Below, piece after piece: positions 1 to 6,219 of a stretch of DNA of 8,718 bases. The DNA comes from Candidatus Hodarchaeota archaeon (lineage in GTDB: Archaea > Asgardarchaeota > Heimdallarchaeia > Hodarchaeales > Hodarchaeaceae), in the NCBI GenBank assembly GCA_016840305.1, contig JAEOSP010000774.1, positions 1 through 8,718 of the forward strand. The letters run 5' to 3'. The position numbers were made by a program, and so were the translations under genes. Under the pieces are notes generated by a model that worked only from the letters and a program-made list of their open reading frames with translations, did not search any database and was not told the origin of the DNA. Within the stretch, counting starts at the first letter, position 1. Each line of letters opens with the position of its first letter.

Positions 1-104
1 AATTAAAGACTCAAACAGGAACAATGTCCTATTTATCTCAAATTGAAGGAATGATGAAGGAACTGTATAGTAACATACGAAAACGTTTTGAGAAGGAAGA
101 ATAA
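1..104 (+). CDS. 3' end of an unidentified gene (partial)
   Basis: Only the last 33 codons are in the window, read from base 3 and closed by TAA at 102-104. The frame is open to the left edge, so the gene starts outside. The tail is hydrophilic and rich in Lys, Glu and Arg (ending KRFEKEE) and looks helical. No family can be assigned from so little. An ATG at 24-26 lies in frame, but no clear ribosome binding site precedes it, so I treat it as internal. The gene converges with the minus-strand gene that ends at 214. Confidence 0.6.
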   Translation, partial: LKTQTGTMSYLSQIEGMMKELYSNIRKRFEKEE

Positions 105-184
105 ATCGTTTCACGTTTAGATTAAGCTTTTAGACTTCAACCTACAAAGTGATAATTAGCTGTAACTTGATAACAGGTGATCAA

Positions 185-226
185 ATGAAATTTAAGAAAT
201 ATTTTCACATCTTTCATGTGTTCTGA
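185..226 (+). other. Possible 13-codon micro-ORF with strong Shine-Dalgarno
   Basis: AGGTGATC at 175-182 matches eight consecutive bases of the expected 16S-complementary sequence and lies just ahead of an ATG at 185. The reading frame gives MKFKKYFHIFHVF and stops at TGA 224-226. It overlaps the last bases of the opposite-strand membrane protein gene. The binding site is better than that of most real genes here, but 13 codons is too short to judge coding potential, and no promoter is evident. It could be chance. Confidence 0.2.
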
Positions 227-1287
227 AACAGAACATCATAGGAAACAATTTCGTTTTTATCTAAAAATGCTAATATGGATTGTTTCACTCTTTCTAAAAC
301 TTTTAAGCTTAATAGATGAAATGTTACCTCTCTTGCTAGTATATCGTAGTCACTAGGAGATACATGAATAGAAATCTGGGGTGAATTGAAGATGATTTCA
401 ATCACCGTAAGATTATGTCTTTTTCTTACATTGTTCAATACTCGAATCATTCGTAAAGGTTCTTTTAGAAGACGGGGCCAGTACATAAGAAATCTTGGAT
501 ATAATTTGATAGAAGTATCTGTTATTTCCCAATCAATTATCACCCCTTTTTTTCCTAAAAACTTTGAATAATTAATCCCAAAGGAATGAAAATCTTCTGA
601 TTGTGGAATTATTTTTGATAAGACTTCAAATTCCAGAAACAAATTTCTTTGAGAGTAACCATCTTCTTCACTAGAAATCTCCAGGGCTTGAGAGGACAAA
701 ATTGTTGATGAATCTTGATACGCCATACTATTGAAATTATCTAAGAATAGAGGCTGTTTTATTGAAGACCAAATCAAAATGAATAACCCAAGATAACCAA
801 TCATTGCGTAAATAGGAAGCGGGGCTGCTATTTCATCTGGTATTGATAAAAGATTAGTCAGATAATAATACACATCAAACATCGAATCAAGAATTGTAAA
901 TCTCTCATTAATTGGTCGTAATCGATATGTTAAGAGAAAGAGTTCAAATATTGCATATTGAATATAAAATACTGATTGGTAAACAAAATTCTTATTCCTA
1001 GTTCTCAGAGAAATTTTTATCAGAATCCAAACCATTGGAATAAAAACACCACAAAAGATGTATAGCAGAAGAGTAAGAAAATAAATATTAAAAATTAAAC
1101 TTGTTATAGAATACAATTTTGGTTCAATGAACCCTATTAGACCTAGTATGATGAAAGGGAGAAAAATCAAAATAAGGATAAAACCTTCTTGTGATCTTAT
1201 TTTAAATCGATTACGTTTAAATTCTGGACGATATTCCTCCATCCAAGGGTAAGCAGTTTTCTTTTTATCTGTGGCCATTTTTCTCAT
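214..1287 (-). CDS. Membrane protein with C-terminal soluble domain, unknown function
   Basis: This encodes about 357 residues. The frame could open at TTG 1297-1299, but I chose the ATG at 1285-1287 because GGAG lies 6 bases upstream of it, formed by the bases that would otherwise be codons 1-2. After a charged, basic N-terminus (about residues 1-32) come hydrophobic stretches near 36-54, 59-94 (one or two helices), 104-120 and 157-177. The last 150 or so residues are mostly hydrophilic and probably form a cytoplasmic domain with beta strands and a final helix. I do not recognise the family. It lies 31 bases downstream of a winged-helix regulator gene on the same strand, so the two are probably co-transcribed. 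A membrane sensor or partner of that regulator is one possible reading, without direct evidence. The stop is TGA. Confidence 0.85.
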   Translation of the reverse strand: MRKMATDKKKTAYPWMEEYRPEFKRNRFKIRSQEGFILILIFLPFIILGLIGFIEPKLYSITSLIFNIYFLTLLLYIFCGVFIPMVWILIKISLRTRNKNFVYQSVFYIQYAIFELFLLTYRLRPINERFTILDSMFDVYYYLTNLLSIPDEIAAPLPIYAMIGYLGLFILIWSSIKQPLFLDNFNSMAYQDSSTILSSQALEISSEEDGYSQRNLFLEFEVLSKIIPQSEDFHSFGINYSKFLGKKGVIIDWEITDTSIKLYPRFLMYWPRLLKEPLRMIRVLNNVRKRHNLTVIEIIFNSPQISIHVSPSDYDILAREVTFHLLSLKVLERVKQSILAFLDKNEIVSYDVLFQNT

Positions 1288-1318
1288 TTTTAACTCCAAA
1301 TTATTCTTTTTTCACTAA

Positions 1319-1945
1319 TTAACCCGCACATTTGATGATATTAAGTTCTTTCAGCTTAATAACAAAGTTATAAATTGCTCTGATTTGTATTGACCTTGTA
1401 ATTCCTGCTATTTCACATAATTCGATTAACGATTTTGCCTCCATTGTAGGATGGGGAAGAAATTTCAAGAACCTCCCCTCAATGTCTGCCACATCGATTT
1501 CTCGAGTAACTGCACGTTTAGCTTTCGTGCGTGTTCGTATTTTTATTGACTTAATGAGAGAATTTTCTCCATATATAAATTGTACACGAGGGAATAGCCC
1601 AAATTCTTCACGTATCAAGATATCGGGGATAGAAACTTCGAAATCAGCAGTTTGAGATAAAATTTCATAATCTAAGAGGATAACAGTTTGTTCTGTTTTA
1701 ACACTGAAATATGTAGGTTTTCCTCTTTTATCATTCAATGTTCGTTTGGTAAGAAATCCAAAGCTGTGAAGAGTCTCGAGATGTTTTTTCGCTGTAGTTT
1801 TGTGAATCCCCAAGATAGAAGCCAATTCAGAGGCAGAACTCCTTTTGTTATTCATTTGATAAATTGCAGCAAGTATCTTTAATGTAGAATCATTTGAAAA
1901 CAGTTCTTGAAATTCAGGGAAGGTAGGTTTCAAAGATGAAAGCAT
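1319..1945 (-). CDS. Winged-helix (ArsR/MarR-like) transcriptional regulator
   Basis: This is a 208-residue cytoplasmic DNA-binding protein. Residues about 20-82 form a winged helix: an opening helix (LKILAAIYQM), a helix-turn-helix (SASELASILGIHKTTAKKHL, about 37-56) and a basic wing (about 66-82, with KRGKPTYFSV). The middle (about 90-150) is a beta-rich region of unknown role. The C-terminal segment (about 168-204, SLIELCEIAGITRS...) looks like a second helix-turn-helix, which is less usual for this class. The start is an ATG with no clear binding site, which would suit a short or absent leader. It is the promoter-proximal gene of a probable operon with the downstream membrane protein. Regulation of that membrane protein or of the divergent DUF998 gene is plausible but not shown. 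The general family is fairly sure; the ligand is unknown. Confidence 0.88.
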   Translation of the reverse strand: MLSSLKPTFPEFQELFSNDSTLKILAAIYQMNNKRSSASELASILGIHKTTAKKHLETLHSFGFLTKRTLNDKRGKPTYFSVKTEQTVILLDYEILSQTADFEVSIPDILIREEFGLFPRVQFIYGENSLIKSIKIRTRTKAKRAVTREIDVADIEGRFLKFLPHPTMEAKSLIELCEIAGITRSIQIRAIYNFVIKLKELNIIKCAG

Positions 1946-1997
1946 TTCAAGGCATTCTCTTATTAGTTCAGTTGTAATTAGACTAATATTAAAACTT

Positions 1998-2013
1998 CTA
2001 TTTAAGGTTACCT
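1998..2013 (-). promoter_or_regulatory. Candidate TATA box with adjoining AGGTTACCT palindrome
   Basis: On the minus strand TTAAATAG lies about 55 bases before the regulator's ATG. Directly upstream of it, where the TFB-recognition element would be, is the 9-base palindrome AGGTTACCT (2005-2013). That position would suit autoregulation by the winged-helix protein. A second AT-rich block near 2030-2050 is an alternative TATA box. The call rests only on position and sequence. Confidence 0.3.
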
Positions 2014-2344
2014 ATTACAGAAATCTTTTGAAATTTAGTAAAATTTAAATTCATTTAACATACACAATAATTAGCAGACAACAATGTAGTAGATATTGAG
2101 AAATGAGAATTGTTTTCTCCTTGTAGTACCTAATTTGTGAACATTTTCAATTTCAATTTAAAATCGACAAGAAGCAATAAAGGATTGTAAAACAATCTAT
2201 TCAGTGAAAATTCAATCACACACGATTGGATTACGTGAGAGAAATAAGATTTTCAACTATTAAAACAGATTTTGTTCACTTTCTTGTCTGGTTAGAGCAT
2301 AGAGGGTAAAAATACAGAAGATAGTATAAACAACGGACTAATTG

Positions 2345-2381
2345 TCTTATAAATATGATTTCCTTTTCACCTGAAAAAGGA
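2345..2381 (+). promoter_or_regulatory. Candidate promoter and hairpin upstream of DUF998 gene
   Basis: CTTATAAATA (2345-2354) resembles an archaeal TATA box and would place transcription start near 2375. The perfect 7-bp inverted repeat TCCTTTT-N7-AAAAGGA (2361-2381) sits between the TATA box and that start, where a repressor would act, or at the very 5' end of the transcript. A second TATA-like run, CTATATAT (2428-2435), is too near the gene: transcription from it would begin after the GGAGG ribosome binding site. The binding site therefore favours the upstream box and a leader of roughly 85 bases. Confidence 0.35.
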
Positions 2382-2448
2382 AAAGTGCCTCAATCGAGCT
2401 TTTTAAAGAATAACATATCATGCAATCCTATATATGATTTCAACTAAT

Positions 2449-2453
2449 GGAGG
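2449..2453 (+). promoter_or_regulatory. Shine-Dalgarno GGAGG deciding a TTG start
   Basis: GGAGG stands 9 bases before the TTG at 2463. An ATG at 2458-2460 is nearer (4 bases) but out of frame with the long ORF and stops after three codons (ATG-ATT-TGT-TAA). The TTG is therefore the only sensible start for the DUF998 protein, with a tiny ORF overlapping its initiation region. Confidence 0.5.
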
Positions 2454-2462
2454 ATTAATGAT

Positions 2463-3059
2463 TTGTTAATCAAAAATAAAAATGTATCAAATAAAGATAT
2501 TCTGGGTTTTCTCTTATTCTTTGGTCCCCTAGAATTCTTCTTAGCAATTATCATTGCACAAGGAATGTTCCCTAATTATCATACGGGAATATATTATGTT
2601 AGCTCCTTAGGAGTAGGACAAACAGCTTTACTCTTTAATTCATCTGTGGCTCTTCTAGGAATATGTATCGTTCTTGCGAGTTATTTTGTTCAACAGGAAT
2701 ACAATAAAAAACTTGTTTCAATACTTTTACTACTCTCTGGGCTTTGTGCATTAGGAGTTGGAATATTTCCTGAAGATTCACGTCCTTTACACGGGATTTT
2801 TACTGGATTTGTGTTTTTATTTGCAGCTCTATTTCTAATATCAACAATTACGATTAATAGAACTCCTATACTATATATAACTTCTATATTAGGATTTTCG
2901 ATGCTAATAATGAGTTTTGTCTTTTTACCTTACCTTGGTTTGGAGGTAGAGAGCACTGAACAGTTTATGGGTTTTATGAAAGGAACTTTAGAACGATTTA
3001 TCATCTATCCAACTCTTCTTGGAATAATACTGTTAGGTGGGTACTTAAGTAGAGATTAA
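2463..3059 (+). CDS. DUF998 family integral membrane protein
   Basis: This is a 198-residue protein with six predicted transmembrane helices (about 13-33, 55-75, 83-101, 109-128, 132-156, 176-196). The pattern fits DUF998: a Tyr-x-SSLG segment after helix 1 (about 41-50, YHTGIYYVSSLG region), a GIFPED...LHG loop after helix 3 (about residues 100-110), and an ERxIIYP segment leading into the last helix (GGYL). DUF998 proteins are widespread in archaea and bacteria, and no reaction is established for them. It starts at TTG with a good GGAGG site. It is a single-gene unit with no co-directional neighbour, and it converges on the eight-helix protein gene with a shared terminator between them. The family is recognised from its conserved motifs, so I am fairly confident in it and have no claim on function. 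Confidence 0.87.
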   Translation: MLIKNKNVSNKDILGFLLFFGPLEFFLAIIIAQGMFPNYHTGIYYVSSLGVGQTALLFNSSVALLGICIVLASYFVQQEYNKKLVSILLLLSGLCALGVGIFPEDSRPLHGIFTGFVFLFAALFLISTITINRTPILYITSILGFSMLIMSFVFLPYLGLEVESTEQFMGFMKGTLERFIIYPTLLGIILLGGYLSRD

Positions 3060-3067
3060 GTAGAGAT
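3046..3067 (+). repeat. 11-bp tandem duplication across the DUF998 stop codon
   Basis: TAAGTAGAGAT occurs twice head to tail (3046-3056 and 3057-3067). The TAA of the second copy is the stop codon of the DUF998 gene, so the last residues (SRD) come from the first copy. It looks like a recent slippage duplication with little effect on the protein. Confidence 0.7.
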
Positions 3068-3112
3068 AGAAATTTGATAATAAGCTAAAGTGTATACCAA
3101 GTAGAAAAAATG

Positions 3113-3163
3113 TGATAGATAAGTGATTTCATAATTCGAAGTACAAAATCAATCTATCTATCA
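3113..3163. terminator. Bidirectional terminator hairpin between convergent genes
   Basis: TGATAGATA (3113-3121) pairs perfectly with TATCTATCA (3155-3163), and TGATTT (3124-3129) pairs with AAATCA (3146-3151) inside it, leaving a small internal loop and a 16-base terminal loop. T-rich DNA follows on the plus strand (3164-3200). On the minus strand a T6 run (complement of A 3105-3110) follows after two bases. The position between the ends of two convergent genes fits termination of both. Archaeal termination mainly needs the T runs; the stem may serve transcript 3'-end stability. Confidence 0.55.
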
Positions 3164-3202
3164 TTATCTCTTATTTTATGTTTTTATCACTTTTAATTTC
3201 TT

Positions 3203-4087
3203 TTAGCTAGCTTCTCCTAGTAAGCTTTCTTTAACCCTTGGAATAAGGAGCAGTATTACGAGAATTAAGGCAAATATTGCTGCGCCTAAAAAGTCAAATG
3301 TCTCCATTCGGATAATTTGTGCGACTATATTTACCCAAAAGACAGAAACTCCTGCAACAAGAGCTAAGTTGTACCCCTTTATATTACGAGAGGCCAATAA
3401 ATATATTGAAAGACTTAACATAACCATAGCAAATAAATTGACTGGAGCTTCAACTGTATAAATGGCGATCTCTGGCTGAAATAGTGTCAGATCTAAACCT
3501 GAAGTTAAAGCATTTTTCGTACCATGTAGAACGAGAATATTTATTTGTCCAGCTATAGCTCCCAAGAGTGTAAAAACAACGAAACGAGAACCCTTTTCGA
3601 TAAGACTTCCTTTCCTCAGTAACACAAAAATCCAATAACATACCAAACCAAATATTATAATGATAACATTTGGAGCCATTCCTAAACCTTGAGCAAGATG
3701 TGGAACAGTCAATACAACATTCAATATTATCGGAAGAGCTATACACAAGAGAGATAAAGGATATGCCCAAGGTTCCTTTTTCCAAAGGTAGTAAGCGATT
3801 ACTATTAACGTTACACCAGATACTATACTAATACTTCGACTAGCGCTAAACCAAAGTGTTTGGAAAAAAGGAGCTGTCTCCATTGCTGGTTGTGTTGGAA
3901 TGAGGGAGATTATTTTCTCCATTAAATTTTGCCATGTACCTTGAACAAGTAAGGGTGCTAGTGTAATATTGAAAACACCATATGCTAGGGCTACAATTAC
4001 CAGAATCAATCTAGATTTATCAGAAAATTCTTCTTCATACATTCTAATACCTTCTTGTTGTCTACTTCGCTTTTCAAAGCAATTCAT
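3203..4087 (-). CDS. Eight-helix integral membrane protein, unknown function
   Basis: This encodes up to 294 residues with about eight transmembrane helices (roughly 27-48, 83-102, 108-130, 139-158, 168-188, 209-232, 238-260, 264-284), short basic loops, and no obvious catalytic motif or family signature that I recognise. The first extracytoplasmic loop (about 50-80) is the longest. The outer ATG (4085-4087) has no binding site. An in-frame ATG at 4040-4042 (residue 16) has AAGGT 7 bases upstream, gives a more typical membrane-protein N-terminus (MYEEEF) and may be the real start; I give the longer form as the outer limit. It lies 141 bases downstream of the padR-type gene on the same strand, with its own promoter and a PadR-like dyad in that gap. 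It is therefore a likely target of the repressor, perhaps an exporter or a membrane-stress protein. Confidence 0.83.
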   Translation of the reverse strand: MNCFEKRSRQQEGIRMYEEEFSDKSRLILVIVALAYGVFNITLAPLLVQGTWQNLMEKIISLIPTQPAMETAPFFQTLWFSASRSISIVSGVTLIVIAYYLWKKEPWAYPLSLLCIALPIILNVVLTVPHLAQGLGMAPNVIIIIFGLVCYWIFVLLRKGSLIEKGSRFVVFTLLGAIAGQINILVLHGTKNALTSGLDLTLFQPEIAIYTVEAPVNLFAMVMLSLSIYLLASRNIKGYNLALVAGVSVFWVNIVAQIIRMETFDFLGAAIFALILVILLLIPRVKESLLGEAS

Positions 4088-4102
4088 TATGTTGAAGTGA
4101 TA

Positions 4103-4136
4103 TATGTAGACAAGTAATATGTAAACTCCCTACATA
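4103..4136 (-). promoter_or_regulatory. Candidate PadR operator: TATGTA-N7-TACATA plus third half-site
   Basis: TATGTA (4118-4123) and TACATA (4131-4136) form a perfect 6-bp dyad with a 7-base spacer. The right arm overlaps the TATA box. A further TATGTAG (4103-4109) repeats the left arm 15 bases away and also pairs with CTACATA (4130-4136). Characterised PadR-family operators contain ATGT and ACAT about 8 bases apart; here the gap is 9. With a PadR gene directly upstream and the dyad between TATA box and expected start, repression by that protein is a reasonable inference. Confidence 0.5.
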
Positions 4137-4142
4137 ATATAA
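4135..4142 (-). promoter_or_regulatory. TATA box of the eight-helix membrane protein gene
   Basis: Read on the minus strand this is TTATATTA, directly preceded by a purine-rich GGGGAAAAAG (complement of 4143-4152) that suits a TFB-recognition element. Transcription would start near 4110-4115, leaving a leader of about 25 bases to the outer ATG or about 70 to the inner one. It is one of the better promoter candidates in the window. Confidence 0.45.
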
Positions 4143-4228
4143 CTTTTTCCCCTTGCGTTCGACTAGTAAGTCATTGTGGAAATATAATTAAGCAGAGTAT
4201 TAAGTTGATAAAGAGAAATACATGCAAT

Positions 4229-4627
4229 TTAGACGTTTTCAATAATATCTAACAGAGGATTAACTAAATTGTTCATTCTAAATCTTAGCATCTTTCCTAA
4301 AATCACTAATTCTTTATTTCCTTTATCAGTAAGGACGTATACACGACGTTTCCTACCACTCTCCTGTTGAGTGGAAGTAACTAATTTTAATTCTTCAAAC
4401 TCTCGTAAAATTGGGTAGATAGAACCTGATTGAATTTTAATTTTGTCTTTAGCAAACTTCTCTCCTTTAGCTATTAAATCATAACCAGTTGAGTTTGGAA
4501 ATTTCTTTAACAATGTTAAAAAAAGTATTTTCGCTACAGGGAGAGGAACTAACGGGCTATGACTCTCTACAAGGACAGATGAGATCTTAATTCCAGAGCG
4601 ATCTTCTGGTTCTACCATCTTGTACAT
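4229..4627 (-). CDS. PadR family transcriptional repressor
   Basis: This is a 132-residue cytoplasmic winged-helix regulator. After a roughly 28-residue N-terminal extension, the PadR domain runs from about 29 to 112: PVAKILFLTLL (helix 1), GYDLIAKG (helix 2), GSIYPILREFEEL (recognition helix, about 68-80), the wing with SGRKRRVYVLT (about 90-100) and DKGNKEL. The last 20 residues form the short dimerisation helix of the small PadR subgroup. PadR proteins repress detoxification or transport genes and release DNA on binding a small hydrophobic ligand. It is divergent from an MFS transporter and upstream of an eight-helix membrane protein, the usual setting for this family. The first ATG has GGAG only 3 bases upstream; an ATG at codon 4 is the alternative. 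The ligand cannot be read from the sequence. Confidence 0.93.
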   Translation of the reverse strand: MYKMVEPEDRSGIKISSVLVESHSPLVPLPVAKILFLTLLKKFPNSTGYDLIAKGEKFAKDKIKIQSGSIYPILREFEELKLVTSTQQESGRKRRVYVLTDKGNKELVILGKMLRFRMNNLVNPLLDIIENV

Positions 4628-4630
4628 TTA

Positions 4631-4668
4631 CTCCTTAATTGTTACTTCTGATTTATTTCTATTAAATA
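4631..4668 (-). promoter_or_regulatory. padR promoter and ribosome binding site
   Basis: On the minus strand a TATTTAAT box (4661-4668) lies about 35 bases before the ATG, predicting a start near 4640 and a leader of about 13 bases. AAGGAG follows, with GGAG at 4631-4634. No ATGT/ACAT dyad of the kind found before the eight-helix gene is visible here. Confidence 0.4.
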
Positions 4669-4762
4669 CAAGCACTTTTTAGTTTTACGCTAATAAGAAC
4701 AAATACGAAACCAAATGAGAAGTTTCTTCGTGTTCATCGATATTTAGGAGTTAATATTCAAT

Positions 4763-4827
4763 TGCATCTTCATGCAGTACAATTTAAATAATTCATGATA
4801 GTTATCCGAGTTCAGAGTTTGGATAAC
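4763..4827 (+). promoter_or_regulatory. MFS promoter with two flanking palindromes
   Basis: The TATA box TTTAAATA (4783-4790) predicts a start near 4810. Upstream lies TGCAT-CTTC-ATGCA (4763-4776). Downstream lies the perfect 7-bp inverted repeat GTTATCC-N13-GGATAAC (4801-4827), which straddles the expected start and ends 2 bases before the ATG. Both positions would suit operators. The second could also form a hairpin at the very 5' end of the transcript. The leader would be under 20 bases, in keeping with the lack of a clear binding site. Confidence 0.45.
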
Positions 4828-4829
4828 AA

Positions 4830-6098
4830 ATGAAAGCTGATATGTTTAATTTAACCAAAATTAGTTATGTTTTGGTTTTCGGAGCGAGTATTGGTAATCT
4901 AGCTACAGGAATAATTGAACCAACGGTTGCACCTTATTTACAAGTACTTGGATCTAGTTCTGAAGAAATTGGGATAATCATAAGTGCTCGCTTTCTTATG
5001 GTCGCTATTTTTTCACTCCCCTTAGCTTTATTTGCGTCCAGATTTGGTTTGAGAAGATTTTTATACTTTTCAGTAATATTTTTTGGAATTGCAGCTTATA
5101 TGATATCTTTAGGAGGAAAAGATGGTGTTTATTGGTTCTATCTATCACTTGGGATTGTCAGTGCTATTTTTAATGGCCCTGGAACTGCTCTTCTTGCTGA
5201 AAACATAGGATCAAAAAGAATAGCAGCTTTCAGCTTATTTTTTGCCACATGGATGATCCCAACAGCCGCTGGTGCACTCATCTCTTCATTTTGGTTTTGG
5301 GGTGTCAATGATTATACTCCTGACGGTTTAGCAAGCATTTTTCCATTAACCATTCTCGTTTTGGTTTTTGGATGTTTACTCTTTCTTCTTCTACTAATCT
5401 TGGTAAATAAGCGGAAAAGAAATCAAAACATATTATTTAATGACTCTAATAAAGAAAATGTAGATAATATCCCAATTAGAAAACAATTTCATATCTTATT
5501 TGCCCCCATAATCATTATACCGTTATTATTGTTGATATTTTCGCAATTTTTATCAGGTGCTGGTGCAGGTTCCAGTTTACCTTATTTAACTCCATATTTA
5601 AAAAGTTTAAATGCAACTCCCAGTGAACTTTCAATACTAGTGGTTATTTTAAATACTTTCATAGGTTTTGCTACACAGATAGCTCCGTATTTAGCCAAAT
5701 CTTTTGGTGAATTACGCGTTATCGCTATAACAACACTTTTATCGGTAGTTAGTCTACTTGGAATAATCTTTTCTAATACTTTACTTATTTCTGCTTTTTT
5801 CTATATCCTACGTGGTACTTTTGCTAATATGAGTTCCCCCATTTCTCAATCAAGAATGTTATCTTATATTGACTCACGTGTGAGAGCTACTGGTGCTGCT
5901 ACAAGCTCAACAATAAGATGGGTTGGTTGGTCACTATTTTCTCCTGTATCTGGAAGTATTATTGATGATTATGGGTATAATGTTGCCTTTACGTTTACTT
6001 CAGTTATATATGTTATTTCTTTAGCTATATTCCTTTTTGCAGTAAGTAAATTTAGGAGTTTGGAAGATAAACCTAATACAGATATAACCAATTTTTAG
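4830..6098 (+). CDS. MFS (major facilitator superfamily) transporter
   Basis: This is a 422-residue integral membrane protein with about 12 helices in two halves, joined by a long hydrophilic central loop (about 192-218, KRKRNQN...RK), the standard MFS layout and length. Between helices 2 and 3 is a motif-A variant, ALFASRFGLRR (about 66-76), where the usual Asp of GxLaDRxGRR is replaced by Ser. The second half has the related positions SFGELR (about 291-296) and IIDDYGYN (about 377-384). It probably exports a drug-like compound or metabolite by proton antiport; the substrate cannot be told. It is divergent from padR, with an inverted repeat ending 2 bases before the ATG. The first ATG is chosen because it follows the TATA box at a suitable distance; an in-frame ATG four codons in is an alternative. 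Confidence 0.92.
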   Translation: MKADMFNLTKISYVLVFGASIGNLATGIIEPTVAPYLQVLGSSSEEIGIIISARFLMVAIFSLPLALFASRFGLRRFLYFSVIFFGIAAYMISLGGKDGVYWFYLSLGIVSAIFNGPGTALLAENIGSKRIAAFSLFFATWMIPTAAGALISSFWFWGVNDYTPDGLASIFPLTILVLVFGCLLFLLLLILVNKRKRNQNILFNDSNKENVDNIPIRKQFHILFAPIIIIPLLLLIFSQFLSGAGAGSSLPYLTPYLKSLNATPSELSILVVILNTFIGFATQIAPYLAKSFGELRVIAITTLLSVVSLLGIIFSNTLLISAFFYILRGTFANMSSPISQSRMLSYIDSRVRATGAATSSTIRWVGWSLFSPVSGSIIDDYGYNVAFTFTSVIYVISLAIFLFAVSKFRSLEDKPNTDITNF

Positions 6099-6152
6099 AT
6101 CTTGATATGATCGCATTTTCATCACTTCTTTATCTAGGATTATTTTTTGTGC

Positions 6153-6219
6153 GGAGGATTTGTTCAGTAACGATCAAAAAGATTGCACCGTAATAGATAT
6201 CGGTGTACACTTAAATTGA
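6153..6219 (+). promoter_or_regulatory. GGAGG site with out-of-frame 19-codon ORF before the next gene
   Basis: GGAGG (6153-6157) is the best ribosome binding site in this gap, but no start of the following long gene lies within reach of it. The nearest start is TTG 6160-6162, only 2 bases away, which opens a 19-codon frame that ends at TGA 6217-6219. That stop overlaps the in-frame TTG 6216-6218 of the long gene (TTGA). It may be a translation-coupled leader, a frameshifted N-terminus, or a sequencing indel. Confidence 0.3.

Larger units (their letters stand above)
1946..2462. other. Long divergent intergenic region
   Basis: About 517 bases separate the divergent regulator and DUF998 genes. 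I find no convincing ORF in any frame; the longest start-to-stop runs are about 24 codons without a binding site. It contains a perfect palindrome GATTGT-AAA-ACAATC at 2183-2197, a weak GAGAA/TTCTC hairpin near 2106-2120, a strong TATA-like CTTATAAATA stretch at 2345-2354 and a hairpin at 2361-2381. No tRNA fold is evident. The spacer is large for a compact archaeal genome, so an undetected small RNA or several operators are possible. Confidence 0.5.

Noticed and set aside
386..571. 61-codon plus-strand frame
   Set aside because: It lies wholly inside the opposite-strand membrane protein gene and has a composition (many Ile, Arg, Phe) expected of an antisense shadow; no binding site.
1297..1299. 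TTG as start of the 214-1287 membrane protein gene
   Set aside because: The bases form part of the GGAG binding site for the ATG four codons downstream.
1688..1882. 64-codon plus-strand frame
   Set aside because: Antisense to the winged-helix domain of the regulator, whose protein sequence is clearly real; no domain or binding site.
2458..2460. ATG closest to the GGAGG site before the DUF998 gene
   Set aside because: Out of frame with the long gene and stops after three codons.
3450..3785. 111-codon minus-strand frame
   Set aside because: Overlaps the eight-helix membrane protein in another frame of the same strand; composition rich in Ser, Cys and Tyr is typical of a shifted reading of hydrophobic codons.
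4157..4164. GTTCGACT resembling a tRNA T-loop; a similar GGTTCGAC is on the minus strand near 7990-7999
   Set aside because: No acceptor, D or anticodon stems could be paired around either; the second lies in a 17-base gap between genes.
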